A stretch of DNA of 64,000 bases from Iodobacter sp025352645 (GCF_033446605.1 NZ_JAWQUO010000024.1:15683-79682), one strand, 5' to 3'. Counted from the first letter of the stretch, positions 24,145-34,105 are shown. Translations and numbers: made by a program. The notes: a model not told the origin generated them from the sequence alone.

Positions 24145-25614
24145 TTATTTTTTCTTAGCTGCGGCACGTTGAGTTAAGAATTCTACCAACAATGGCACTG
24201 GGCGGCCTGTTGCACCTTTAGCTGCGCCAGATTTATGCGCAACGCCCGCGATATCCAAGTGAGCCCAAGTGTATTCTTTGGTAAAGCGGCTTAAGAAAGC
24301 AGCGGCAGTGATAGAGCCAGCTGGGCGGCCACCAATATTAGCCATATCCGCAAAATTGGATTTAAGCTGTTCTTGGTAATCATCCCACAATGGCATGCGC
24401 CATGCTTTATCACCGGTTTCACGCGATGCTTTGAGCAAATCATCCGCCAGCTGATCGTCATTAGAGAACAAGCCGCTTGCAACATGGCCCAGGCCAATAA
24501 TGATTGCGCCCGTTAAGGTGGCAATATCAATCACTAGCTCAGGCTCGTAACGCGCCACATAAGTCAGCGCATCGCATAGAATCAAACGCCCTTCAGCATC
24601 GGTATTCAAAATCTCAATCGTTTGGCCGCTCATCGAGGTCACGATATCGCCTGGCTTTACGGCATTGCTGGATGGCATGTTTTCACATGTTGGGATCACC
24701 CCCACCACATTGATCGCCAAGCCTTGCTCAGCAATAGCGCGAATCACGCCCATGACCGTGGCAGCGCCGCACATATCGTATTTCATTTCGTCCATTTCTG
24801 GACCAGGTTTCAGCGAAATACCGCCCGAATCAAAGGTGATCCCTTTACCCACCAATACGATAGGTTTGTCTGATTTTTTACCGCCTTGGTACTCAAGGCA
24901 AATTAGCTTAGGCGGCTCAATGCTGCCCTGTGCCACCGACAAAAACGAGCCCATGCCCAGCGCTTCCATTTCTGGCTTTTCTAGCACCGTGCATTTCATT
25001 TTGTAGCTGGCGGCCAATAAATGCGCAGCATTAGCTAAATAAGTAGGGGTGCAAACATTGCCTGGCAGATTGCCCAAGTCACGGGTTAAGTTCATGCCGT
25101 GGCCTAGGGCAACACCCACTTGCAAGCCCTGCTCGGCTTTTTCTACTTCAGCTTTTTTGCTTACGGCAATATTTACAGATACCAGAGCAGCAGGTGCATC
25201 TGGTGCTGATTTAAACTGCACAAAGCGATAGCCCTCAAACACCAAGGCCTGAGAAACAATGGCAACTGCATCTTTTAAACCCACCGCTTTAGCAGCAGCA
25301 ATGGCTAAAAAGATATCGGCAGAAGTGGATTTGCCAGCCAGCAAAGCCTTAGCAGTGGCAAGCGCCGCCTTGCGTAGCGCTTCGGTATCTAGGCTTTTTT
25401 CGCTACCCAATTGCACCAGCAAAACCCGACGGCCTGGTAATGGAATATATAAAGTGGAGCCCACGGCCTCACCCAATTCATTGCATGTTTCTGCCAACCA
25501 ACCATCGTGATCCAAATCTGCAGCAAGTGCGGATAAGTGTGTACCAAATACAGGCAGCACCAGACAATCCGCTGCGGTTTTTTCGGGTACGGATAGATTT
25601 ATGCTAAATTCCAT
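24145..25614 (-). CDS. pepA: leucyl aminopeptidase PepA (M17)
   Basis: Di-metal cytosolic aminopeptidase that removes N-terminal residues (broad, Leu-preferring); in some bacteria it also acts as a DNA-binding accessory for Xer recombination. The 489-aa protein has the M17 signature NTDAEGRL (337-344). Metal and catalytic residues are visible as Lys257 and Asp262 in VGKGITFDSGG, Lys269 in SLKP, Asp339/Glu341 and Arg343. The order pepA-holC is conserved. It is divergent from lptF, with a shared 371-bp upstream region. Confidence 0.95.
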   Translation of the reverse strand: MEFSINLSVPEKTAADCLVLPVFGTHLSALAADLDHDGWLAETCNELGEAVGSTLYIPLPGRRVLLVQLGSEKSLDTEALRKAALATAKALLAGKSTSADIFLAIAAAKAVGLKDAVAIVSQALVFEGYRFVQFKSAPDAPAALVSVNIAVSKKAEVEKAEQGLQVGVALGHGMNLTRDLGNLPGNVCTPTYLANAAHLLAASYKMKCTVLEKPEMEALGMGSFLSVAQGSIEPPKLICLEYQGGKKSDKPIVLVGKGITFDSGGISLKPGPEMDEMKYDMCGAATVMGVIRAIAEQGLAINVVGVIPTCENMPSSNAVKPGDIVTSMSGQTIEILNTDAEGRLILCDALTYVARYEPELVIDIATLTGAIIIGLGHVASGLFSNDDQLADDLLKASRETGDKAWRMPLWDDYQEQLKSNFADMANIGGRPAGSITAAAFLSRFTKEYTWAHLDIAGVAHKSGAAKGATGRPVPLLVEFLTQRAAAKKK

Positions 25615-25985
25615 TATTGCTTCCTATTTCTAAGATGAATCAGAGGTTGAAAAGGACATCAGCGTTTAGCTACTCGTTAAAAAACGGCAATGAACCCGAT
25701 TACTAACTAAAAGTGCCGCAAAAACCTCGAACTACACAGGGTATACTGCGGTTTTTGTTGGCCTAGGGCTGATCACTACGTTTTTGTATAATGGGCAGTT
25801 AACTGCGCATGCTTTAAACAAAACCGAAGTTTACACTTGTAAATAAGGTTTTTTAGGCATTTTGTAATGTGAATCTAGGTTTCGCCACATTTCTGTAAAA
25901 AAAGTGGTACAAAAGAGCGTTTGTTTGCTCAATTATTTCCTAGCTGTTGGACAAATCCAAAGCTCCCCAAAAGTCAAAAACGCCC
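25615..25985. other. divergent pepA / lptF promoter region
   Basis: A gap between two divergent genes, A+T-rich in the middle, expected to carry both promoters. No repeat, hairpin terminator or recognisable operator is seen. A TTG at 25947 opens the lptF frame but is a poor start. Confidence 0.45.
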
Positions 25986-27044
25986 ATGTTGTTTCGTAAA
26001 AGCCTAATTCAAGAAATGTCCTGGGTTGCCCTTGGAACATTCTTTGTGCTGCTCATGTTAATCATGACCACGCAAATTGTACGCCTGCTCGGCCAAGCCG
26101 CCATTGGTGCTCTCGCTAGTTCTGCGGTTTGGGCCATGATGGGCTTTGCCGCCGTGCGTTACTTACCCATCCTGCTGTCGTTGATGTTGTTTTTCTCGAT
26201 TCTGGCCGTGTTGACTAGAATGTGGAAAGACCACGAGATGGTGATCTGGTTTGTCAGTGGCCGCTCCATTGTTAACTTTATCCGCCCAGTGCTCGAGTTT
26301 ACCCTGCCCGTAGTAGTGCTGATTGGCTTGCTATCGATGGTGTTATCACCTTGGGCCTTAGAAAAAGGCCAAGAGTACAAAGAAAAATCGTTATCACGCC
26401 AAGAAGTCACCCAAGTATCCCCTGGCGTATTTCGTGAATCCCCTGCAGCCGATCGGGTTTATTTTGTAGAAAACTTTACCGGTGGCAATGGCAATAATGT
26501 GTTTGTGCAGCTGCGCCGTGATGACAAACTCACCGTGATTTTGGCGGAAAAAGGCGGCCTTTACCTAGATAACGATGGCTCACGCTGGCTATGGCTATCT
26601 AAAGGCCGCTCTTATGAAGGCCTGCCCGGCACGGCATCGTATGAAACGCTAGAGTTTGCCTCTGCCAGATTACGTATCGAAGCGGGCGAAGCCCCCCGCT
26701 CTAGCCCCACCACTCAAGCCACCAGCACCATCGCCCTTTGGAATAGCAGCTTGCCCGAGCACAAGGCCGAGCTAGCTTGGCGTTTAGCGATTCCCATTTC
26801 GGCACTGATATTAAGTTTGGCCGCTATTCCAATGGCGTTTTTTAATCCTCGTGGAGGACGCGCGGCTAATTTATTAGTCGCAGTATTTGCCTATTTCTTT
26901 TATTACAACTGTATCAATATTGCCCAAGCATGGATAGCAGACGGCAAGATCTCATCCATGCTAGGGATTTGGCCCCTGCATGGGCTGGCGGCATTGATTA
27001 CCTTTGGTTTATTTATATGGCGCAGCAAGCTGAGGGGAAATTAA
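25986..27044 (+). CDS. lptF: LPS export permease LptF
   Basis: One of two membrane subunits of the LptB2FG ABC transporter that extracts LPS from the inner membrane. The protein is 352 aa from ATG 25986 (MLFRKSLIQEM), which matches the usual LptF N-terminus. A TTG at 25947 would add 13 residues and seems less likely. Three N-terminal membrane segments (about 15-35, 55-80, 100-120), a periplasmic beta-jellyroll domain (about 130-260) and three C-terminal segments are visible. One base separates it from lptG. LptB, LptA and LptC genes are not in the window. Confidence 0.93.
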   Translation: MLFRKSLIQEMSWVALGTFFVLLMLIMTTQIVRLLGQAAIGALASSAVWAMMGFAAVRYLPILLSLMLFFSILAVLTRMWKDHEMVIWFVSGRSIVNFIRPVLEFTLPVVVLIGLLSMVLSPWALEKGQEYKEKSLSRQEVTQVSPGVFRESPAADRVYFVENFTGGNGNNVFVQLRRDDKLTVILAEKGGLYLDNDGSRWLWLSKGRSYEGLPGTASYETLEFASARLRIEAGEAPRSSPTTQATSTIALWNSSLPEHKAELAWRLAIPISALILSLAAIPMAFFNPRGGRAANLLVAVFAYFFYYNCINIAQAWIADGKISSMLGIWPLHGLAALITFGLFIWRSKLRGN

Positions 27045-27045
27045 T

Positions 27046-28125
27046 ATGAGCCAATTGTCTCGTTATCTAATGCGCGAATTATCCTTATTTATATTATTCG
27101 CGCTGATTGGCTTATTAGGCCTCTATACCTTTTTTGATTTAATCGCCGAATTAGGTGATTTAGGCGTAGGCGGCTATGGGCTAAAAGACGCGCTGATTTA
27201 TGTTGCCCTGCGCTCTCCAGCTAATGCTTACGAGCTACTGCCGATTGCGGTACTGATTGGCGGCATTTTTGGTCTATCACATTTATCGGGTTCATCCGAG
27301 CTCACCGTAATGCGCGCTTCTGGCGTATCACTACGGCGCTTATTACTTTGGCTGTGCTTAATTGGCACCTTTTATGCCACGCTGACTCTGCTTTTAGGTG
27401 AGTACATTTCTCCTGCGGGTAATCGCATGGCCAATCAACATCGGCTAGCCGCCACGCAATCGATGTTAGTGGGTGATTTTAGATCCGGGGTATGGATTAA
27501 AGACGGCAAGCAAATCGTAAATATCGCCGAAATGCTGCCTGATCTAACCGTAGTGCACGCGCGGATTTACGAATTTGGCCAAACACTCACGCTAGAAAAA
27601 ATCATTGAAGGCCATAATGGCCGCTTTCAAAGCAAGGGTAATTGGACACTACAAAAAGCCACCATTACGCAGTTTTTACCCGAACACGCAGGCGTTGTAC
27701 TCAGTAAACCCACAACATTTAATTGGCAAACGTCGATATCGCCCGCCATGCTAGCCGTGCTGTTGGTAGAGCCCGCGCAAATGTCAGCCACCTCTTTAAT
27801 GAGCTATGTGGAACACTTAAAACGCAATAAGCAAAAAACATCGCGCTATGAATTAGCGCTGTGGGGCAAACTGTTTTACCCCCTTGCCTGTTTATCTATG
27901 GTGCTGATTGCCCTACCCTTTGCCCAAAGCCAAAGGCGCAGTGGTAATGCAGGGGTACGGATTTTTATTGGTATTGCCTGTGGTTTGGTATTTCACTTTT
28001 TAAACCAAATTGTGGTTTATCTGGGCGATTTATATAGCTGGCCACCACCGATAGTGGTATCGATTCCCACCCTACTGTTTTTATCCGCTGCGGCATTGAT
28101 GTTATGGCGGCAAGAGCGGCGTTAA
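27046..28125 (+). CDS. lptG: LPS export permease LptG
   Basis: Partner of LptF in the LPS transporter. The 359-aa protein has the same six-helix plan with a periplasmic jellyroll domain. The N-terminal MSQLSRYLMREL and the SGSSELTVMRASGVSLRRLL coupling-helix segment that contacts LptB are typical. It directly follows lptF, so the pair is one operon. Confidence 0.94.
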   Translation: MSQLSRYLMRELSLFILFALIGLLGLYTFFDLIAELGDLGVGGYGLKDALIYVALRSPANAYELLPIAVLIGGIFGLSHLSGSSELTVMRASGVSLRRLLLWLCLIGTFYATLTLLLGEYISPAGNRMANQHRLAATQSMLVGDFRSGVWIKDGKQIVNIAEMLPDLTVVHARIYEFGQTLTLEKIIEGHNGRFQSKGNWTLQKATITQFLPEHAGVVLSKPTTFNWQTSISPAMLAVLLVEPAQMSATSLMSYVEHLKRNKQKTSRYELALWGKLFYPLACLSMVLIALPFAQSQRRSGNAGVRIFIGIACGLVFHFLNQIVVYLGDLYSWPPPIVVSIPTLLFLSAAALMLWRQERR

Positions 28126-28319
28126 GATCATGACGATGAGAAACGCACTTAGCTGATATGACGCAGTAAATTTTTGCTCATTCAGTAAAGACATCGCAAA
28201 AAGACCGCAGCAAAAATAAAGTGCCGAAAGCACTAAAAAAAGAACAACTGCGTAACATCACTTCACTATCATCGACGCGTGGGCATCAGCCCACCCTAGC
28301 TATCCCATAGGAGCTTTCC
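28126..28319. other. lptG-galE gap with a GCGTGGGC repeat unit
   Basis: It contains GCGTGGGCATCAGCCCACCC (28276-28295), a unit of the family found at 14075, 37501 and 48130. A GATATGACGCAGTAAA stretch (28154-28169) also occurs at 19871-19886. GGAG lies just before the galE ATG. Confidence 0.5.
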
Positions 28320-29330
28320 ATGTACGTTTTACTCACTGGTGGCGCGGGTTATATTGGCTCGCACACTTATATTGAATTGCTAGCAGCGGGCTTTAAACCG
28401 GTTATTTTTGATAATTTATACAATGCTCATCCAGAAGTATTAAACCGGATTGCCACCATTACCGGCCAAACTGCCGAGTTTGTAGAAGGCGATGTGCGCG
28501 ATGCAGCCGCTTTAAAAGCGCTATTTCAACGCTATGACTTTAACGCCGTGATTCACTTTGCCGGTTTAAAAGCCGTGGGCGAATCGGTTGAAAAACCGCT
28601 TATGTATTACGATAACAATGTGGTGGGCACCCAGCGCCTACTCGAAGCCATGGTTGAAGCAGGGGTTAAAAACCTCGTCTTCTCCAGCAGCGCCACCGTA
28701 TATGGCGACCCGCACGCCGTACCCATCACCGAAGATTTCCCACTATCGGCCACCAATCCTTATGGCCGCTCTAAGCTCATGGTGGAAGATATTGTGCGTG
28801 ATATTTTCAAATCCGATACCAGCTGGAACTTTGCCCTACTGCGTTATTTCAACCCCGTTGGCGCGCATCACTCTGGCCTGATTGGTGAAGACCCGCAGGG
28901 CATCCCAAACAACCTAATGCCGTTTGTGGCCCAAGTAGCCGTAGGTAAACGTGAAAAACTATCGGTATTTGGCAACGATTACCCCACACCAGACGGCACC
29001 GGTGTGCGAGATTACATCCACGTCGTTGATCTAGCCCGCGGCCATGTAAAAGCCTTGCAAAAACTAGCCACAAATCCTGGCCTAGTGACCGTTAACCTAG
29101 GCACAGGCCAAGGTTATTCAGTGCTAGATATGGTAAAAGCCTTTGAAAAAGCCTCTGGCAATACCGTGCCTTACCAAATTGTGCCACGCCGCGCTGGCGA
29201 CATCGCCGCCTGCTACGCCAACCCAGCCTCTGCGCTGGCTGTATTAGGCTGGCAAGCCGAAAAAACCTTGGATGATATGTGCCAAGACAGCTGGAAATGG
29301 CAAAGCCAAAATCCGAATGGCTTTAACTAA
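28320..29330 (+). CDS. galE: UDP-glucose 4-epimerase GalE
   Basis: Interconverts UDP-glucose and UDP-galactose for LPS and polysaccharide synthesis, using a tightly bound NAD. The 336-aa SDR protein has TGGAGYIGSH (6-15), the catalytic Tyr148/Lys152 (NPYGRSK) with Ser124 in the SSSAT motif, and a YFNPVGAH segment. A GGAG site precedes the ATG and a strong terminator follows. It is a single gene; a short polysaccharide cluster lies 5 kb downstream. Confidence 0.96.
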   Translation: MYVLLTGGAGYIGSHTYIELLAAGFKPVIFDNLYNAHPEVLNRIATITGQTAEFVEGDVRDAAALKALFQRYDFNAVIHFAGLKAVGESVEKPLMYYDNNVVGTQRLLEAMVEAGVKNLVFSSSATVYGDPHAVPITEDFPLSATNPYGRSKLMVEDIVRDIFKSDTSWNFALLRYFNPVGAHHSGLIGEDPQGIPNNLMPFVAQVAVGKREKLSVFGNDYPTPDGTGVRDYIHVVDLARGHVKALQKLATNPGLVTVNLGTGQGYSVLDMVKAFEKASGNTVPYQIVPRRAGDIAACYANPASALAVLGWQAEKTLDDMCQDSWKWQSQNPNGFN

Positions 29331-29339
29331 AGCCATATC

Positions 29340-29378
29340 AATAAAAAAAGGCGCATCTTTGGATGCGCCTTTTTTTAT
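29340..29378 (+). terminator. Rho-independent terminator of galE
   Basis: AAAAAGGCGCATC / GATGCGCCTTTTT, a 13-bp perfect stem with a 4-base loop and T-run on both strands. It is strong and could act in both directions. Confidence 0.93.
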
Positions 29379-29546
29379 GGCCCTAAGCATACCTTAAAGC
29401 CCACACACTTTAGCTTTGCCACACACTACATTCGCCATACTTAAGCATTGTGTAATAATATAGATGAGTTACATTAAGCGATCACCTAGTTTCAGCTTAA
29501 ATATTATTTACAACACCATCTAAACGCTTATCCAAATAATAGACCT

Positions 29547-31301
29547 ATGAATTTAAATGACCCCGCAGTCTTACAGCGCACTACTGCCCTTAGCTACCGC
29601 AATGCGCATAGCGGGCAAGTGATTGGCATCATTGCTGCTAGCATTTTATTTTTTGCCCATCGTAGCGATCATTCAATTTATATTCTAACGGCGTGGTGGC
29701 TTACCACCTGTGCTTTAGCGCTATTTCGCCTGTCTGTTTTTAATCAGTATGCAAAAAATGCTGCCCAACATCATTTTAGTTATTGGCGGCGAGTTCATTT
29801 AATCGGGGTATGCCTTACTGGCTTGCTGTGGTGTGCGGGCGGTACTTACTTTATGCTCAGCAGCACCATTTTGCTCAAGATGTTTACTGCTTTTGTTTTC
29901 TCTGGATTAGTTGTTGGCTCTTTACCTATTTTAGGGCCGATGCTTCCTGCAATGCGCGCTTATGCATTCTTAATGGTGTTGCCCATTTTAATTAATGCCT
30001 GCACCCAGCCAACACAAATGGACATGCTCTTAGGTGGGATGAATCTATTTTTCTTTTTTACACTCATGAAAAGTGCACGCTCTTATCACGATACCATTGT
30101 AGAAAGCTTAATTCTAGAACTTGGCCAAACTCGCCTTGCTGAAGACTTAGCCAAAATGCGCAATCAAGCCGAAATGGCAACGCGATCAAAAAGCGAATTT
30201 ATTGCCAATGTTAGCCATGAAATTAGAACCCCAATGAATGGCATATTAGGCATGGCGCATTTATTAGCGCAAAGCCCTTTATCAAGCAAACAAAAAGAAA
30301 CAGTTGATGTAATTTGCTCCTCGGCCGATTTATTATTGGCATTGGTGAATGATGTACTTGATCTATCTAAAATAGAAGCTGAATGCCTAGAAATATCTGC
30401 TCAGCCTATCCATTTAGCCAGTTTAATTAATGAAATGCACAATATGTTTAAGCAATCAGCCCAAAGCAAAGGCTTGAATATCGTTTTGCAGCACAAAGGC
30501 AATATTGATATTACCCTGCTTGGCGATGGCCTACGCTTACGGCAAGTATTGGTTAATTTATTAGGCAATGCGGTTAAATTTACCCAGCAAGGGCTAATCA
30601 GCTTACATATTAATGTCAAAGAAATAGCCACAGACTATCAAATTGATATTGCGGTTATTGATAGTGGGATTGGTATTTCGGCAGAGCGCCTACCTTATAT
30701 ATTTGATGCTTTTGTACAAGCAGATGGATCCTCTACCCGAGAATACACCGGCACGGGTTTGGGCCTGACCATTGCACGGCGTTTAGTGCGCGCCATGGGA
30801 GGGGATTTAATTGCCACCTCTAAACTGGCCAGTGGCTCGCAATTTCAATTTTCCTTGCGCTGCCCTAAAGCAGATCTACCAATTATTGAGACAATAACAG
30901 CAGTAGAGCCACTACCGCCGCGTAAATTACGGGTGCTATTGGCCGAAGATAATCCTACCAATCGCTTGGTGGCAACGCGTTTATTAGAAAACGAAGGACA
31001 TACCGTATTTAGCGCAGAAAATGGCCAGCTTGCCTTAGATTTTCTGAGCAATGAAAAAGTAGATTTAATTTTAATGGATATGCAAATGCCGGAAATGGAT
31101 GGCCTAGAAGCCACACGCCAGATTCGCGCCCACGCCAATCCATCGATTAATCAACTGCCCATTATGGCGCTGACCGCCAATGCCCTAGAGGAAGACCGTA
31201 AATTATGCCTTGAAGCAGGCATGAATATATTTTTAACCAAGCCATTACGCCCTGCTTTATTAAAACAGGCCATGCTTGAGTTAATGGAAGAGCATGGGTA
31301 A
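29547..31301 (+). CDS. hybrid sensor histidine kinase / response regulator
   Basis: A 584-aa inner-membrane kinase. About six membrane segments (residues 22-38, 45-62, 84-100, 108-130, 137-152, 160-175) form the sensor part without a periplasmic domain. They are followed by a HisKA domain with His224 (NVSHEIRTPMNGI), an HATPase domain (N-box NAVKF at 341-345, G1 box DSGIGIS at 372-378, G2 GTGLGL at 402-407), and a C-terminal receiver with Asp511 (LILMDMQMPEMDG) and Lys565. It is complete. No HPt or regulator gene is next to it. Seven-or-six-helix sensors of this type usually read membrane or envelope signals, but the signal here is unknown. Confidence 0.9.
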   Translation: MNLNDPAVLQRTTALSYRNAHSGQVIGIIAASILFFAHRSDHSIYILTAWWLTTCALALFRLSVFNQYAKNAAQHHFSYWRRVHLIGVCLTGLLWCAGGTYFMLSSTILLKMFTAFVFSGLVVGSLPILGPMLPAMRAYAFLMVLPILINACTQPTQMDMLLGGMNLFFFFTLMKSARSYHDTIVESLILELGQTRLAEDLAKMRNQAEMATRSKSEFIANVSHEIRTPMNGILGMAHLLAQSPLSSKQKETVDVICSSADLLLALVNDVLDLSKIEAECLEISAQPIHLASLINEMHNMFKQSAQSKGLNIVLQHKGNIDITLLGDGLRLRQVLVNLLGNAVKFTQQGLISLHINVKEIATDYQIDIAVIDSGIGISAERLPYIFDAFVQADGSSTREYTGTGLGLTIARRLVRAMGGDLIATSKLASGSQFQFSLRCPKADLPIIETITAVEPLPPRKLRVLLAEDNPTNRLVATRLLENEGHTVFSAENGQLALDFLSNEKVDLILMDMQMPEMDGLEATRQIRAHANPSINQLPIMALTANALEEDRKLCLEAGMNIFLTKPLRPALLKQAMLELMEEHG

Positions 31302-31390
31302 AAGTGAGCTGCTAGATCATTACACAATAAAATCTAGATAATCACTCATCCTCGCATTATGACAAAATAGAGTTCCCCAGCTTACTGTAC

Positions 31391-33082
31391 TTACTCGCTA
31401 TAACTTGCCAGCTGCTGCAAGGTATCAAACATCTGCTGCAATTCTTGCGGGATGGCGTCTGCGCCAGCAATTTCTGCGGCTTCGGCAATTTCTAGTGCCA
31501 TACCGGGCTTGGAGTGATAACGCAGAGCGCGTTGGATGATTTCTTCGTCGGGGCGAGGGGGCGCGGCGTCCATCGCGGCTTGGTGCCAATGATTAAGCGG
31601 GCCTCGGGGCTTGGCAGCATTGCGGTAAGTATCGGCAAAGCCGTTATCCCAGAGATAATGCTCGATATCGCGGCAACTAATGGCGGTGATATGCAGAGCA
31701 TCGGGCCTATCGTTAAGCAGGCTGCGGGCCTTGGCAATATAGCGCTGGCCGGCCTCATCGCCATCGGCAATCAGGTGCCAGACTATGCCTAAGCGATCGG
31801 CAAATTTAATCAGCGGCGTGAGCCCTGCTTGGGCAAATTCTACGCAGCGTATGCCCTCCATAGGGAAATTCACGCCGTAAATCCGCGCTAGCTCTGGCAT
31901 CAGCCAAAATTCCGTCTCGCCTTCAACCAACAACCAAACCCGAGCAAACATGCTGCTGGCGCGATTTGCCCGCACATGAAACGCCACTTTTCTGGCATCA
32001 CTGGCCGACAAAGCCTGCTCCCCCACCTGATAAACGTGCACATGCTGACGGCGGCGCACCAAACGGCGCAAGGCTTGGTGGGGAAAACTTGCCAGCAAAT
32101 CGCCATGATTGGTAGTGATCAGTTTTTGCAGCGGCAGCTGCTCAATCAAGCCCCACATCATGGCCAGCTGGATGGGGTGTAAGTGGGTTTCTGGGTCTTC
32201 CATCAATAAAATGGGGTGCGCCCCCTGCTGCAGGGGCAAATCGCCACGGGCATTAATTAAAGCGCCCAGTAGCATCAACAGCGCCACCCGCCGTTGGCTA
32301 GAGCCTGCCCTGCCGGCAATTTCTAATAGACTATCGTCATCGCGTAAATTAAGCGGCGTGCTGGCAATTTGTTTAGCAAGCCGTTGCAAAGGGACGGGAG
32401 CTTGCAGCAGCTCGGCGTGTTCAGAAAGAAAAGCTTCAACCGCATCTAGGCCCTGAGTCAGCTCCTGTGGGTGCAACTGATGGGGCAAAGTCAGGATGCG
32501 CTCAAACACGGCCCGCACTGCGGCCGATGCTGGCTGAGGCGGATCATCACTGCGATTTTTTTGCGCAAGGCGCGGGTGCTCCAACCAATCGGTGAGCTGC
32601 ATATCGCGAAAGCGCAGCACCGGATGGTGGCGAATCAATAACACTGCCAGAGCATCACTATCGGCATGCGGCCTTTCTGCGCCTTCCTTATCTACAAAGC
32701 TGCGGTGGCTGCGTACCTCGCCGTGGCCATAGCGCTCTGCGGAAAAACGCAGCGCCAGCCAAGTACAGCCCGCCTCATCCTGCCAGCTTAAATCTGTCAA
32801 TACTGGGGATGGCAAAGCAGCAAGACCATCCCCACAAAAAAACAGCGTGATATTTAAGCGCCGTGCAATCGTCGCCCGGGTATTGGCCACGCGGTGAAAG
32901 TCTTCATGGGTAAACAAAGCATCTAGCGGCACCGCCTCGCTTAAGCAACGAGTAAGCGCCGTAATCAAACTGGTTTTCCCCCAGTTATTCTCACCAAACA
33001 GCGCAGTGCGCTCTCGCTCTAGGCTCAGATCAATCTGGCTAATACCGCGAAAATTAGTGATTTGTAAGCGCAAGAGATGCAT
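31391..33082 (-). CDS. OLD-family ATPase/TOPRIM nuclease, YbjD-like
   Basis: A 563-aa protein. An N-terminal SMC/RecF-like ATPase begins LRLQITNFRGISQIDLSL with Walker A GENNWGKTS (30-38). An ABC-type ATPase core (LLMEDPETHLHP as Walker B with D-loop) is followed by a C-terminal TOPRIM domain (LLVEGETEFWLMPELA and IADGDEAGQRY). The N-terminus closely resembles E. coli YbjD (GFRGINRLSL ... GENAWGKSS). OLD proteins are nucleases; some act in phage defence, as GajA does in Gabija. The GajB-like helicase gene expected for Gabija is not adjacent. I start it at ATG 33082, with GGAAG upstream. The family is clear, the role is not. Confidence 0.85.
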   Translation of the reverse strand: MHLLRLQITNFRGISQIDLSLERERTALFGENNWGKTSLITALTRCLSEAVPLDALFTHEDFHRVANTRATIARRLNITLFFCGDGLAALPSPVLTDLSWQDEAGCTWLALRFSAERYGHGEVRSHRSFVDKEGAERPHADSDALAVLLIRHHPVLRFRDMQLTDWLEHPRLAQKNRSDDPPQPASAAVRAVFERILTLPHQLHPQELTQGLDAVEAFLSEHAELLQAPVPLQRLAKQIASTPLNLRDDDSLLEIAGRAGSSQRRVALLMLLGALINARGDLPLQQGAHPILLMEDPETHLHPIQLAMMWGLIEQLPLQKLITTNHGDLLASFPHQALRRLVRRRQHVHVYQVGEQALSASDARKVAFHVRANRASSMFARVWLLVEGETEFWLMPELARIYGVNFPMEGIRCVEFAQAGLTPLIKFADRLGIVWHLIADGDEAGQRYIAKARSLLNDRPDALHITAISCRDIEHYLWDNGFADTYRNAAKPRGPLNHWHQAAMDAAPPRPDEEIIQRALRYHSKPGMALEIAEAAEIAGADAIPQELQQMFDTLQQLASYSE

Positions 33083-33132
33083 GGTGGCTTCCGGTGGCAG
33101 GCTTGGTGAAAGCCTACACAACATCAGTCTGA

Positions 33133-33501
33133 CTAGCCAAACAAAAACACATGCAATACTCGGCCAGGCATCAAAACCGCAGCCAAACCGGCTCCTAGCG
33201 ATCCATAAAAAGCGCCAGCGGCAAAATCTTTATGCCTATTAATATGCCCCTGCCGAATAGAATAAACCGATACCAACACACAAATAATCACCCAAATCGA
33301 TAGCAAATGAATCGGGCCATAACCCATGTACCAATTGATATATCCTTTTATCCAGAATGAGGAAATCGCCACAATGAGCATGGCCAGCATCCAAGATCTA
33401 CCCAGCGCCTTATGTAAAGACGTGCCCTTAGGCCGAGCCAACTGCATTGCGCCAATAATTAACACCCAGAATGCTGAGAATAAATGAATGGTGATTTGCA
33501 T
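33133..33501 (-). CDS. small membrane protein (DUF2306-like)
   Basis: A 122-aa protein with four predicted membrane segments (about 4-20, 35-52, 62-82, 98-118) and conserved-looking His residues (IHLFSAFW, SLHKALGR, HKDFAAGAFYG). It resembles small membrane proteins annotated as DUF2306; the function is unknown. I start it at ATG 33501. The frame could be opened at 33606, but those residues would be translated from a dispersed repeat (33540-33577), which argues against it. Confidence 0.65.
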   Translation of the reverse strand: MQITIHLFSAFWVLIIGAMQLARPKGTSLHKALGRSWMLAMLIVAISSFWIKGYINWYMGYGPIHLLSIWVIICVLVSVYSIRQGHINRHKDFAAGAFYGSLGAGLAAVLMPGRVLHVFLFG

Positions 33502-33539
33502 TGTTTTACCAGAGTGATGTGATGCAAAGAACCCAAATC

Positions 33540-33577
33540 TTGAACCACAGAGAACACGTAGTGTCACGGAGAAAAAC
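33540..33577. repeat. AACCACAGAGAACACG-type repeat arm
   Basis: TTGAACCACAGAGAACACG followed by TGTCACGGAGAAAAAC. It shares its sequence with the arms of the palindromic element at 38104-38240 and with 19898. Confidence 0.65.
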
Positions 33578-33598
33578 ATTGAATAGAAGGCGGACTCC

Positions 33599-34105
33599 TT
33601 ACTCAATCACCATCGCCGCCAAAGGCACTCGCAGCTGCATCAATACTCGCAGCAGGGTGCGGAACATAAAGCCGTTAAAAAATCCATAAATCAGCGCCAC
33701 ACTCACCGCAAAAGCCGTGTGTGTTGCAAGCTCAGGGTGCATGGCCATCATGGCTTCGGCGATATATTTGCTTAAGAAAATACCCATCATCAGCGCCAAA
33801 GGCATCCCGCTGCCCTTCAGGCTTACGGTGTAATCACTGGCATTAAAACGTGCCAAATCAGGCTTACCTATCATCCATACCATTGCGATGGCAATCAGCA
33901 TGCCTGAGAGCCAAAAAATCAAAACAATAGGCTGATTAAAATGATTTACCATGCCGCTAATTGAAAGACCCAGCATCAATAAAGGAAACAAAACCACCTT
34001 GCCTAGCGGTAAAACCTGATCTTTTAAGCCACGCACTCCCATCAGGATTAATACGGAGAATACGATCCAAACCCAAGTCGGTGTGTGTGCAAGTAGCTGA
34101 TTCAT
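33599..34105 (-). CDS. multi-spanning membrane protein, function unknown
   Basis: A 168-aa protein with about five membrane segments (about 10-26, 34-50, 58-77, 100-120, 133-155). The N-terminus MNQLLAHTPTWVWIVFSVLI suggests a DUF6622-type protein, but I cannot name a role. ATG 34105 has AGGA nine bases upstream; ATG 34159 would add 18 polar residues. It shares direction with the small membrane protein at 33133-33501. Confidence 0.65.
   Translation of the reverse strand: MNQLLAHTPTWVWIVFSVLILMGVRGLKDQVLPLGKVVLFPLLMLGLSISGMVNHFNQPIVLIFWLSGMLIAIAMVWMIGKPDLARFNASDYTVSLKGSGMPLALMMGIFLSKYIAEAMMAMHPELATHTAFAVSVALIYGFFNGFMFRTLLRVLMQLRVPLAAMVIE

Noticed and set aside
25947..25985. TTG start for lptF
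   Set aside because: The ATG at 25986 gives the normal LptF N-terminus, and the 13 extra residues are not seen in the family.
31391..33082. Gabija defence system
   Set aside because: Only the OLD-type nuclease is present. No UvrD/PcrA-like helicase is next to it, and the N-terminus fits YbjD better than GajA.
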